A stretch of 64,000 nt of DNA from Sporosarcina sp. Marseille-Q4943 (GCF_943736995.1 NZ_CALSFT010000002.1:434001-498000), one strand, 5' to 3'; shown: positions 55,189 through 63,707, counted from the first letter of the stretch. A program made the numbers and translations. The notes: a model not told the origin generated them from the sequence alone.

Positions 55189-56436
55189 ATGGCTGAAGAG
55201 AAAAAAGTAGCACCCAAGGAAATTATAGCAGAACCGGTTCAATCAACACATGCACGAACAAAGGAAGAAAAGAAAGCAAACTTTATATTTTATGCGGACG
55301 CAGCAGATGTAAATATGATTGATACAAAAGACGACTATGATTATATGAATTTGGATCCGGCTGAACAACGTAAACAAAGCATGAAAGGTTTTAGTCCGGA
55401 ATACAACAATATCGTAGATTATATTGTGAAAATCACAAGACAAATTTGGAAAGAGAAAGATATCGGCTTGATTTACGATACGTATAGTACAAGCATTTCT
55501 GTTCATAAAGGGTTGGTAAATACACATGGAATCAATGAAGTTATTTCAGGGACATTACAAACCTTGCATGCATTTCCAGATCGAAAAGGTTTAGGTTGGA
55601 GCGTCATTTGGTCAGGTGATGATGAAAATGGATTTTTCACTTCACATAGGGGGCGTTCGGTTGCCACCAATCTTGGAGATGGATTGTACGGGCCAGCGAC
55701 TGGAAAGAAAGTGGTTTTTAGGACGAGCGCAGACTGTTTGATTTTGAATAATAAAATTTATGAAGAATGGCTTGTAATGGATACCTATCACCTTATTCTA
55801 CAATTAGGGCTAGATCCAATTGAATTTGCCAAAAAAATTGCAAGAAGTTCGGCGAAACTGGCACCGTCTATTCCGTTTGGCTTACCGGAAACTGCAGAAA
55901 CAGGTTTGCCTCCTGAGAAATTTGTTCCATCTTCTGATCGATTCGAAATCGGTGAGTTCATGCAACTTATATTTAACCGTATTTGGGCCCGCCGCTCGTT
56001 TAATTATGTGAAGGATTATTATGAAGAGAATGCGGTTGTACACTATGTTTGCAACAAAGATGTCATTGGAATTAGAGAAATTCAAGGGATGTTCATCAGC
56101 TTATTCGCTTCTGTTCCGAACGGAAAAGTTCTTCTTGAAAGAGTTACTTGTAATAAACGAGAATCAGAGAGTGATTGGGATGTTGCCGTTCGCTGGAGAA
56201 TTCAAGGCATTCACGAAGGTACAGGCTACTTTGGTGCACCAAGCGGTAAAGCAATTGATATCTCTGGTATCAGTCATTATAAAATTCGGAATGAGAAAGT
56301 TGCAGAAGAATGGCTACTATTTGACGCAATGGAAGTGTACCGCCAAATCTATGCACCGGATCCGAATGTTTTAAGCCAGGAGGGTGAAGGTTTAGTAGAT
56401 GGGCTGGATGATGGGAATTTTACAGGGGTTTCCTGA
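55189..56436 (+). CDS. Double SnoaL-like (NTF2 fold) protein, copy 1
   Basis: 415 aa. Two NTF2/SnoaL-like domains: about 75-200 (IVDYIVKITRQIWKEKDIGL ... DCLILNNKIYEEWLVMDTY) and 255-385 (EFMQLIFNRIWARRSFNYVK ... ISGISHYKIRNEKVAEEWLLFD). Each has the typical start helix with IW(K/A) and the C-terminal EEW strand. The fold is used by polyketide cyclases, dehydratases and isomerases. A polar N-terminal 45 residues is longer than in the second copy. It lies between the permeases and its paralogue, so it probably acts on the imported substrate. Confidence 0.75.
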   Translation: MAEEKKVAPKEIIAEPVQSTHARTKEEKKANFIFYADAADVNMIDTKDDYDYMNLDPAEQRKQSMKGFSPEYNNIVDYIVKITRQIWKEKDIGLIYDTYSTSISVHKGLVNTHGINEVISGTLQTLHAFPDRKGLGWSVIWSGDDENGFFTSHRGRSVATNLGDGLYGPATGKKVVFRTSADCLILNNKIYEEWLVMDTYHLILQLGLDPIEFAKKIARSSAKLAPSIPFGLPETAETGLPPEKFVPSSDRFEIGEFMQLIFNRIWARRSFNYVKDYYEENAVVHYVCNKDVIGIREIQGMFISLFASVPNGKVLLERVTCNKRESESDWDVAVRWRIQGIHEGTGYFGAPSGKAIDISGISHYKIRNEKVAEEWLLFDAMEVYRQIYAPDPNVLSQEGEGLVDGLDDGNFTGVS

Positions 56437-56495
56437 TCCAATCATGTATAATCGGCAAATTTGAAAAAAGTGAATATCAGAAAAGGGTGACTGTT

Positions 56496-57692
56496 GTGAT
56501 AGGGGATGGAAAGGTTTTTTCAAATGAAAGCACGAAAGCTAATTACATTTTTTATGCCGATGCTGATGATGTGAACATGATTGATACAAAAGATGATTAT
56601 GATTATATAAACATCGACGAATCCGAAAAAAAGAAACAAAGTATGAAAGGCTTTAGTCCGGAGTATAACAATATTGTAGATTACATTCTAAAAATCACAA
56701 GACAAATTTGGAAAGAAAAAGATATTGGACTGATTTACGATACGTATAGTACAAGTGTTTCAGTTCATAAGGGACTTATTAATTCCCACGGAGTAAATGA
56801 GGTTATATCTGGTACTTTACAAACTTTGCAAGCCTTCCCGGATCGAAAAGGTTTAGGATGGAGCGTCATTTGGTCTGGCGATGATCAAACGGGGTTCTTC
56901 ACTTCACATAGAAGTCTTGACGTTGCGACAAATCTTGGCGAAAGCTTTTACGGTCCAGCCACGGGGAAAAAAGTGGTGTTAAGGGCTAGTGCTGATTGCA
57001 TGATTTTAAATAATAAAATTCATGAAGAATGGTTGGTCATGGATTCGTATCATTTAGTGAAGCAATTAGGTCTAGATCCGGTTGAGGTGGCTAAACGAAT
57101 TGCAAGAGGGTCCTATAAGTTAGCGCCGTCTATTTCTTTTGGCCTTCCGGAAACCGCTGAAACAGGTCTTCCACCAGCAGTGTTTAACCCGTCTTCTGAC
57201 CGATTTGAAATCGGCGAGTTTATGCAACTTGTATTTAATCGGATTTGGGCCCGTCGCTCGTTTAACTTTGTAAAAGATTATTATGAAGAAAATGCGGTTT
57301 TGCATTATGTTTGTAACAGAGACATCATTGGTATTCGAGAAATCCAAGGAATGTTTATTAGCTTATTCGCTTCTGTCCCGAATGGAAAAGTAATTTTGGA
57401 ACGAGTAACTTGCAATAAGAGAGGATCAGAAAGTGATTGGGATGTGGCAGTTCGTTGGAGAATTCAAGGTTTGCATGAAGGAACGGGTTATTTTGGCGCG
57501 CCTAGCGGGAAAATGATAGATATCACCGGGATTAGCCATTACAAAATTCGCAATGAGAAAATTGCCGAAGAGTGGATGTTGTTTGATGGAATGGAGGTTT
57601 TACGCCAAATACATTTACCTACCGCTGCAGAATTAGAGACTGATGAGGATTACGAGAATGTTGGAGATGGAAACTTCATAGGTATTTCCTAA
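56496..57692 (+). CDS. Double SnoaL-like (NTF2 fold) protein, copy 2
   Basis: 398 aa from GTG 56496, about nine bases from the AAAAGGG site; GTG 56487 is too close to it. Very similar throughout to the preceding gene: long runs such as KGFSPEYNNIVDYI and IGIREIQGMFISLFASVPNG are shared, with scattered changes (for example SFGLP/PFGLP, FNPSSDRFEIGEFMQL/FVPSSDRFEIGEFMQL) and a shorter start. A tandem duplication kept at full length, so both are likely functional, perhaps as two subunits of one enzyme. Confidence 0.75.
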   Translation: MIGDGKVFSNESTKANYIFYADADDVNMIDTKDDYDYINIDESEKKKQSMKGFSPEYNNIVDYILKITRQIWKEKDIGLIYDTYSTSVSVHKGLINSHGVNEVISGTLQTLQAFPDRKGLGWSVIWSGDDQTGFFTSHRSLDVATNLGESFYGPATGKKVVLRASADCMILNNKIHEEWLVMDSYHLVKQLGLDPVEVAKRIARGSYKLAPSISFGLPETAETGLPPAVFNPSSDRFEIGEFMQLVFNRIWARRSFNFVKDYYEENAVLHYVCNRDIIGIREIQGMFISLFASVPNGKVILERVTCNKRGSESDWDVAVRWRIQGLHEGTGYFGAPSGKMIDITGISHYKIRNEKIAEEWMLFDGMEVLRQIHLPTAAELETDEDYENVGDGNFIGIS

Positions 57693-57774
57693 TCCAATGT
57701 AATACAGCAATCGGATTTCAACTGAATAATGAAATCTATAAAAGTATATTTTGCCTAACACGGGAGGAATTAGA

Positions 57775-59028
57775 ATGGAATACATAAAAAAAGCGCAATT
57801 AATTGATGAAGGTTCTTCAGATGGAGTAGAGCACACTGTAAAAGCAATTATCGAGAATGTCAAAGCGAACGGTGATAAGGCTGTACAAGAATATGAAAGA
57901 AAGTTCGGTAATTCAGATCGTCCGGTCCGTGTTAGTGAAGAGGAAATTGAGAATTGTATGCAGACACTTCCAGAAGAGACGAAGGTGTTAATTGACCGTG
58001 TAGTTGACAGAGTCTCGAAGTTTGCAGAAGCTCAATTGAGTTGTTTGTTACCGTTTGAAAAAGATTTTGGGGAAGGTATTAGAATGGGACATAAAATAAT
58101 ACCAATTGAAAAAGTTGGTGCCTATGTCCCAGGGGGGAGATTCCCTTTACTATCATCTGGCCCAATGGTTGTTGCCCCGGCAAAAGTAGCAGGTGCAAAA
58201 CAAATCGTTGCTTGTAGTCCAGCTAATTATAAAGGGGGCATTCACCCAGCTGTATTATACGGGCTCGTACGTTCAGGTGCCACTGATATTTTTGCAATCG
58301 GTGGTGCGCAAGCAATTGCTGCAATGGCCTATGGTACCGAATCGATTCCAGAAGTGGATATGATAGCGGGACCAGGAAACATGTTTGTTGCAGAAGCTAA
58401 ACGTCAAGTATTTGGTAAGGTAGGGATTGATCTTATTGCGGGTCCAAGTGAAGTAATGGTCTTTGCAGATGAATCAGCTACGCCACGAAAGATCGCTGTT
58501 GATTTACTTGCACAGGCAGAACATGATCCCTATGCTCGTGCAATCCTTGTCACAACCTCTCGTTCTATTGCGGAGGGTGTGATTGAAGAGGCAGCGGCTA
58601 TATTGGAAACATTTACAGATTCATCTCCTGCACATGAGTCATGGAAAACTAGAGGAGAAGTGATTTTTGCTGAATCATTACAAGAGGGATTAGCTATTTG
58701 TAATGATTACGCTATTGAACATTTGCATTTGCATACTGAAAATAGCCATGAGTTTACTGATAAACTATATAATTACGGCTCATTATTTATCGGAGAAGAT
58801 AGTTCAGTTGTATTTTCGGATAAGGTCTCTGGAACTAATCATACATTACCGACTCAAAGGGCTGGAAGATATACAGGGGGACTATGGGCAGGCAGTTATG
58901 TCAAGGTTGCAACCCACCAGGAGATTACGGGGGAAGGCGTGCAGTTTTTGGCATCCCATGCAGAGGCGCAATCCGAAATCGAAGGATTGGAGGGACATAA
59001 ATTATCAGCAACAATCAGAATTGAATAA
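57775..59028 (+). CDS. Histidinol dehydrogenase paralogue (HpsN-like)
   Basis: 417 aa from ATG 57775 (GGGAGGA upstream). The HisD fold is clear: VGAYVPGGRFPL, AIGGAQAIAAMAYGTESIP, GPGNMFVAEAKRQVFG, GPSEVMVFAD, LLAQAEHDP (Gln/His metal ligands) and NDYAIEHLHLHTEN (catalytic Glu-His). The substrate part reads GTNHTLPTQRAGRYTGGLW, unlike true HisD (DHVLPT ... SS). The same change is seen in paralogues such as sulfopropanediol dehydrogenase HpsN. No other his genes lie nearby. It should oxidise an alcohol to an acid by two NAD+ steps in this catabolic route. Confidence 0.85.
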   Translation: MEYIKKAQLIDEGSSDGVEHTVKAIIENVKANGDKAVQEYERKFGNSDRPVRVSEEEIENCMQTLPEETKVLIDRVVDRVSKFAEAQLSCLLPFEKDFGEGIRMGHKIIPIEKVGAYVPGGRFPLLSSGPMVVAPAKVAGAKQIVACSPANYKGGIHPAVLYGLVRSGATDIFAIGGAQAIAAMAYGTESIPEVDMIAGPGNMFVAEAKRQVFGKVGIDLIAGPSEVMVFADESATPRKIAVDLLAQAEHDPYARAILVTTSRSIAEGVIEEAAAILETFTDSSPAHESWKTRGEVIFAESLQEGLAICNDYAIEHLHLHTENSHEFTDKLYNYGSLFIGEDSSVVFSDKVSGTNHTLPTQRAGRYTGGLWAGSYVKVATHQEITGEGVQFLASHAEAQSEIEGLEGHKLSATIRIE

Positions 59029-59065
59029 GAAAATATAGAACAGTTTTTATAACTGGTTAAAGACG

Positions 59066-59106
59066 AAAAGCCCCCGCAAATTAAACTTTGTGGTGGCTTT
59101 TCTTTA
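59066..59106 (+). terminator. Terminator of the catabolic cluster
   Basis: AAAAGCCCCCGCAAA (59066-59080) pairs, with G-T wobbles, with TTTGTGGTGGCTTTT, followed by TCTTTATTT. Confidence 0.75.
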
Positions 59107-59361
59107 TTTGTCCGGCACGGGTAATCGCTAGGCGGTGAAAATTGAGTACCAGGTAGCAATATAAATGATGCCACCACCTAGCGCCCAAATCTGAATGAAA
59201 AAGAAGGTTCTGCATAGAACGCTTGTAAGGCCTTCCTTTTAGTTTCTCTTTAACTACTATTATATTGGCTTACTTAAGTGGATGTAGGCTTAGGAGCAGC
59301 CATCATTTAAAGAGTGCGTAAATGCTCACCTTATTAGCTACACTAACTAATAAGGGAGAAG
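59107..59361. other. Intergenic stretch without recognised features
   Basis: No open frame or clear structure. A ribosome site (AAGGGAG, about 59353) belongs to the small gene that follows. Confidence 0.35.
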
Positions 59362-59586
59362 ATGAGTATGAGAAAATCAATAAAAAAAGAAATGGTAGTG
59401 CTAGTCGCTGTGCTAGTCCTTCTAGGTGTTGGCGTGGGATTCTTTGATTTGAATGCAATTTTACAGATTATAGATTTTTCCAAGTTCGGCCAATACACAG
59501 TTGTTGCAACACCGGTGGTATACACCTATTGGCGGGGTGGACCCTGGCGAATAAATGAGCCGGACATGAAAAGGGGGTCAACCTAA
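59362..59586 (+). CDS. Small membrane protein (74 aa)
   Basis: ATG 59362, or ATG 59368, with AAGGGAG upstream. Basic start (MSMRKSIKKE), one membrane helix (VVLVAVLVLLGVGVGFF), then a polar segment ending DMKRGST. Low complexity is absent. The end runs into a structured sequence (59572-59640), so the gene may be a truncated 5' end of a longer membrane protein. Function unknown. Confidence 0.45.
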   Translation: MSMRKSIKKEMVVLVAVLVLLGVGVGFFDLNAILQIIDFSKFGQYTVVATPVVYTYWRGGPWRINEPDMKRGST

Positions 59587-59650
59587 GGGTGAAAGTCCTT
59601 CGACCCTCTCACCCTAGAGGGTTCAAACCTACATCCCGTAGTTAGGAACA
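59572..59650 (+). other. Structured, possibly non-coding element
   Basis: Several overlapping short pairings: AGGGT/ACCCT around GTGAAAGTCCTTCG, GGGTGA/TCACCC and ACCCT/AGGGT, followed by GGTTCAAACC. GTGAAAGTCC recalls group II intron domain I. No full ribozyme or known riboswitch follows. Confidence 0.25.
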
Positions 59651-59688
59651 TTACCATGGAATCAGAAAGTCATCTCCCCTAATTAGTG

Positions 59689-59740
59689 AGGGCCACCTAT
59701 CATCGACCTAGCGATGTGTTTGGTGGCCCTTAGTGTTTTG
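59689..59740 (+). terminator. Terminator-like hairpin
   Basis: AGGGCCACC (59689-59697) pairs with GGTGGCCCT (59722-59730), with a T-rich tail. Confidence 0.6.
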
Positions 59741-59921
59741 ATTGAATTTAACAAAGTTCCGTACCTGTGTAACATAGAATCCAATATATTTACTAAAAGT
59801 TCAATGAACGTGAAAGACTTTTTGCTGTCTATTTGGGGGAACGTAGGTAGCTTATTCGCGCTACTACAGATGTAATATTACGACATACACGTTTCTGTAC
59901 GGTTATTAATCTGCTTGCAAT

Positions 59922-60048
59922 GTTGATTTCCGCTGCGAGCGGACGCTTTCCGCGGGCACGGCTTCAGCCGCTTCCCTCACTGCGCTCAGTCCAAGGTCTT
60001 CAGCTCGTGCTGTTTCCGCAGGAGTCGCCGCTCTCCGCTCCAATCAAC
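59922..60048. repeat. GC-rich intergenic repeat with inverted ends
   Basis: Begins GTTGATTTCCGCTGCGAGCG and ends AATCAAC; the ends are an inverted repeat and the inside has CTTTCCGCGGGCACG answered by CGTGCTGTTTCCGCAGGAG. I recall this as a multi-copy intergenic element in bacilli. No gene. Confidence 0.6.
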
Positions 60049-60084
60049 GAATCATTTTTAAAATACTAATGCAGTAATCAAAAA

Positions 60085-60115
60085 AGCGACCATTCTCATT
60101 GAGAGAATGATCGCT
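60085..60115 (-). terminator. Terminator of the DUF3006 gene
   Basis: AGCGA-C-CATTCTC (60085-60097) pairs with GAGAATG-A-TCGCT (60103-60115), with A-rich/T-rich flanks. Confidence 0.8.
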
Positions 60116-60119
60116 ATTT

Positions 60120-60359
60120 TTACTTCTTATTTTTCAACTTTTCGAGCAAAGTAGCAACTTTATCTTTCATGATTTCCGTTTCATCTTCCAATACTTCAAT
60201 CACATAATCAGTATCTGTTTTACTAATACAAACGACATCTCCCTCCGAAAGTTTTGGAGAAATCTTAGATACCGGGATTAACAACTCTTCCTCTTCCCTT
60301 GGATACTCCAAAAACACATCATCTATTCGATCAAGTGTATATCGCTTTTTCTCCATCAT
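60120..60359 (-). CDS. DUF3006 domain protein
   Basis: 79 aa from ATG 60359, which overlaps the stop of the upstream excalibur frame (TGATG), so translation was coupled; ATG 60374 is a longer option. YTLDRIDDVFLEYPREEEELLIPVSKI and GDVVCIS fit the small beta protein family DUF3006. In bacilli it commonly follows secreted MBL-fold nucleases or ComEC-like proteins, as here, and may inhibit or regulate them. It remains intact although its partner is broken. Confidence 0.75.
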   Translation of the reverse strand: MMEKKRYTLDRIDDVFLEYPREEEELLIPVSKISPKLSEGDVVCISKTDTDYVIEVLEDETEIMKDKVATLLEKLKNKK

Positions 60360-61062
60360 TTTTCGCATGCCCACCCATCTTTATCTCGGTCATGTTTCGT
60401 GTCGTATGCCGGTTGACCTTTTTTAACCCCGGTCGGATAATATTCTCTCATTGCTGTACAGTTTTTGAAAGTGGTTGGAGCGCCAGGTATTACATATAAG
60501 CCTGAACCCAAGTCTGGTTTTGGAGTCGGTTTAGGCATGGGTTTAGGTGCGGGCGTTGGTGCCGGTGTAGGTTCTGGCTTCGGTTGTGGTTTTGGTGGTA
60601 CTCCATTCCACGTTTTCGCCGATACAGAATGGGTTGTTCCGTTTGTCGTAACGGTGATGTCGCCGGACTGAGCTGTCGAATAAATTTTAGAGCCGACTGC
60701 ATTTAAACGCTGTACGACTTCAGCATGCGGGTGGCCGTATGAATTGTCTACAAAATGGTGCCGACTGGGCGGACTGCATTAATGAATGCTGCAGAACTGC
60801 TAGTGTTGGATCCATGATGGCCTGCCTTTAAGTATGTGCTCTTCACATTATCTGCAGCCATCATCTTTTGTTCAATGCCAGCATCCGCGTCACCTGTCAG
60901 CAAAAAGCTGACCGATCTGTACACGATGCGTGTAACGATGGACGCATCATTACTGTCAGAAGCATTTTCATCTGCATGTGATGACGGCCACGTGATTTTA
61001 CCACTTGTGACATCTATAATACCATTGATCGCCAAGGGTTTAACTAGACAACGCCAACACAT
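60356..61062 (-). pseudogene. Broken MBL-fold/excalibur secreted hydrolase
   Basis: Upstream part (61062-60748): TRIVYRSVSFLLTGDADAGIEQKM and YLKAGHHGSNTSSSAAFINAV, the end of a ComEC-like metallo-beta-lactamase fold. It stops at TAG, and the continuation VDNSYGHPHAEVVQRL is in another frame. A Pro/Lys linker and excalibur Ca-binding domain (FKNCTAMREYYPTGVKKGQPAYDTKHDRDKDGWACEK, positions about 60470-60359) then run to the TGA at 60356. The first half of the MBL domain with the H-x-H-x-D-H motif is missing and replaced by unrelated sequence. It is both 5'-truncated and frameshifted. Confidence 0.75.
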
Positions 61063-61142
61063 GTACCAGTACCAGTAAGATTGCGTAGCCGCTGGGGGAG
61101 AGCGGTTTTAATGGGGTTATCACAAAGAGGCATGTACAGTTA

Positions 61143-61252
61143 ACAACTTGACAACGAGCCTCAGCGGGCATGAGTCCCAAGCCAGGCAACCAGCAACGCG
61201 TGCTGGCTTGTTCCGCCGAGGCTATCTTGCCCGCCACTCGTTGTAAAGTTGT
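61143..61252. repeat. 110-base imperfect palindrome
   Basis: The 16-base ends ACAACTTGACAACGAG and CTCGTTGTAAAGTTGT pair with one mismatch. Inside, GCGGGCA pairs with TTGCCCGC, GCCTC with GAGGC, and AGCCAG...AGCA with TGCTGGCT around ACGCG. One strand can fold into a single long hairpin. No known element is recognised; a small mobile element or its end is likely. It lies where the MBL gene lost its 5' end. Confidence 0.6.
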
Positions 61253-61405
61253 GAGTATAAGAATCTACTTCCTTCCCCAGCTATCCCGATACTGACACAA
61301 CATCTCCTCTTTTAGTATTTTTCCCAATTCCAGGTCGATGAGCATGACATAGATATTTCCCCTAAGTGAAATAGGTACTCTTTTCACAATGGGCATTAAA
61401 ATCTA

Positions 61406-62329
61406 CTACGGTTGAACCGTAATTATTTTTTTATGTTTGTTTCTCATTATCAACTTATCTGTGTTTTCACTTAGAATTTTAGGGGTATGGTTGGCAATAT
61501 CATCTGTAAGTTTGTTGGTTCCATATTCAACAACACCATATGATTTGATTTCATTAGCTTGTGCAAAACGATATTTATTACAATCCTTTTCCGCGAGCTT
61601 CCTGAATAACTCTTCTTGTTTAGTTGTCAATTGAACTTCAATAATATCTGCTAGAAGTAATTCATAATGATTAAACACATTACCATACTCAACATCTGTC
61701 ATATGCCTTCCACAATACTTGTATGATAAATCACCAAATGTACTGTCATCTAAAATATTTGTTGTAAATAGTTCTTCAACAAATTCTCTGCTAAGATTAG
61801 TTATATTCTCTCTATAAAATGTTTTATCAAATCTTTTAACAAATCTTCTTAGGTCTTTACTCTTAACCAGTAATCTGTAATCTTGTTTCGTAATCTTATT
61901 TACTGGAATGCGATCATCACTTTCAACTGGAATATTATCAGCTAAATAATTCGCTTCTTCTTCGTAAAACTTATATGCTCCACCGACTGGCTGAAACTTT
62001 TTAGTTCTAGTATTTTGTACTAAAAAATACCTCCCATCAATTTTTATTCTAAATAAGTACGCAAATGAAATTCTAATAAACGTATCTTTTTGTAGCAAAC
62101 CAGCTCTTTTTAATTTACGCTGAGAGGATTTCCAATTCTTATTATCACTTAAATCAACAATGCTTAGAAATAGATATGGGAGTAGAAATCCTGCAACTAA
62201 ACCTCCTAAAGTTGCTCCAACAGAAATTGCATTTATTTCAAAATAAATTATACTCCCTATACATATAGTAAAACCAATTAGGATGGCTAGCATTTTCAGT
62301 ATTTTTATATTGTAACTATATTCTCTCAA
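61406..62329 (-). CDS. Membrane NUDIX-like CBASS effector (Cap16/SNAD type)
   Basis: 307 aa from TTG 62329, chosen because GGAGG in the end of the CD-NTase gene lies 8 bases upstream; ATG 62353 (315 aa) overlaps the CD-NTase frame and lacks a ribosome site. Two membrane helices (about 18-40 and 43-68) are followed by a cytoplasmic domain with FLVQNTRTKKFQPVGGAYKFY and, after an insert, LSREFVEELF, an interrupted NUDIX-box pattern. I recall this as the SMODS-associated NUDIX/Cap16 group, thought to disrupt the membrane when a nucleotide signal binds. Pairing with a CD-NTase strongly supports this. Confidence 0.75.
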   Translation of the reverse strand: MREYSYNIKILKMLAILIGFTICIGSIIYFEINAISVGATLGGLVAGFLLPYLFLSIVDLSDNKNWKSSQRKLKRAGLLQKDTFIRISFAYLFRIKIDGRYFLVQNTRTKKFQPVGGAYKFYEEEANYLADNIPVESDDRIPVNKITKQDYRLLVKSKDLRRFVKRFDKTFYRENITNLSREFVEELFTTNILDDSTFGDLSYKYCGRHMTDVEYGNVFNHYELLLADIIEVQLTTKQEELFRKLAEKDCNKYRFAQANEIKSYGVVEYGTNKLTDDIANHTPKILSENTDKLIMRNKHKKIITVQP

Positions 62330-62330
62330 A

Positions 62331-63707
62331 TCAATTGCCTCCAATTGGAACATCTATATGACCAATTGCCACGCATACACCATTTTTTATCAAATAACAT
62401 TCAATATAATGTTCTCCGAGGAATTTTGAATTCTCTTTTATCTCCTTACCTCTATCTTGAATTTGACCCCGTATGTCGTTACGTCGTACAGCTTCTGCTC
62501 CTACATTTAAAACTTTCCATAATACCTTATCGTACGACGGGCAGTTGGTATTTCCAATTCTACATTTTACAGAAAAATTATGTGGTATAAATTTTTTGAA
62601 ACGCGGTGCAAACTTTTCCAAGTAATCAAAAATCGGCATTACTGAAAATCCATTACCAGATACCTTACAATCAATTGTTACATCGTATTGTTCATGAATA
62701 GGGTATAAATCTTCAATAAACTCTTCAGTATCATTAAAGTCTTGTAATTTATCCTCGCTGAACCCTTTGCTTACCGATGATTCCAATTCCCCCCAATAAG
62801 AATGATTAAAGAATGTCTCCCAAGCATTAACAGCATCCTTATAAGTACATTTTGCATCAAATAACACATCTAAATTTTGTAGACTGGATTCAAGACGGCT
62901 TTTCCAATTTCTCATTCTTTGGTAGTCGACTTCACGAGTTACCAACGCTCTTCCATTGTCAATTGGAGCTTCAACCTCCAAATGAAAATTTAAACGATCT
63001 ACAATGGCTATCATTGTATAATAGAATATTTCGTCCAATCGTGAGTAGGTTGTAGTAAGTTTTTCATTACACACAATGGTCTGAATTAAACCACTGGGCA
63101 TATTTTTCCATGAATCTCTTGATTTACAAAACATCTTGGATAGTCTTATGACTTTCCTTAAATCATTTCCTTTATTTTTTATTTCATCGTTAAACCATTC
63201 CTCCAGCGCCTTTATATGTCTAACTGACCATTCAGATCCAGCATGTTCATAAGTATACTCATCATCCCATGAATACTCTTTATATCTCTTGAACACAGCA
63301 AAATCTACATGATAACCTGTAGAAGCATATTTCAAACGTACACAGCTTGTTTTTACATCTGGTTCTTCGGCAAATTGTTTGGTTTTTCTTTCCAATGCAT
63401 CTGCCACCATATTTCTAGTAGCAAGAGGTCCCAAATTACTCAGGTTGTCTGATTCAAATACTATACCGATATCTATATCATACTCATTTTCGTCATTTTG
63501 GGTAATAGTGTGCATGGCCATGCTACCTTGAATTCTTTCCTCTGCAATTTTATATTCTTTTCTCCTTTCTTCGTTATATTCTAATAAACCGTCTTTTAAT
63601 CTCTTTATATTCAGTTTGCGTTTTTTTCTTAGTTCATTTTTTTCTTTTTCTGAAAGCACGACTTTTGTCCGATAAAATTTGTTAAACTCTTTTGAGCAAT
63701 CATACAC
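62331..63707 (-). CDS. CD-NTase (cGAS/DncV-like nucleotidyltransferase) of a CBASS system
   Basis: 458 aa from GTG 63707 with AGGAGG nine bases upstream. Catalytic GS motif IQGSMAMHTIT and the acidic pair in YDIDIGIVF (residues about 60-85), third Asp in GYHVDFAVF. The C-terminal 110 residues (VTIDCKVSGNGFSVMP ... ECYLIKNGVCVAIGHIDVPIGG) match the AGS-C sensor-type domain. The enzyme should make a cyclic oligonucleotide on phage infection and trigger the membrane effector. Only these two genes are present, as in type I systems; no Cap2/Cap3 gene lies in the window. Confidence 0.85.
   Translation of the reverse strand: MYDCSKEFNKFYRTKVVLSEKEKNELRKKRKLNIKRLKDGLLEYNEERRKEYKIAEERIQGSMAMHTITQNDENEYDIDIGIVFESDNLSNLGPLATRNMVADALERKTKQFAEEPDVKTSCVRLKYASTGYHVDFAVFKRYKEYSWDDEYTYEHAGSEWSVRHIKALEEWFNDEIKNKGNDLRKVIRLSKMFCKSRDSWKNMPSGLIQTIVCNEKLTTTYSRLDEIFYYTMIAIVDRLNFHLEVEAPIDNGRALVTREVDYQRMRNWKSRLESSLQNLDVLFDAKCTYKDAVNAWETFFNHSYWGELESSVSKGFSEDKLQDFNDTEEFIEDLYPIHEQYDVTIDCKVSGNGFSVMPIFDYLEKFAPRFKKFIPHNFSVKCRIGNTNCPSYDKVLWKVLNVGAEAVRRNDIRGQIQDRGKEIKENSKFLGEHYIECYLIKNGVCVAIGHIDVPIGGN

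Noticed and set aside
59600..59640. tRNA-like T-arm (GGTTCAAACC)
   Set aside because: No acceptor or anticodon arms can be built around it.
61143..61252. Integron attC site
   Set aside because: The long palindrome lacks a convincing GTTRRRY/RYYYAAC core pair and no integrase gene is near.
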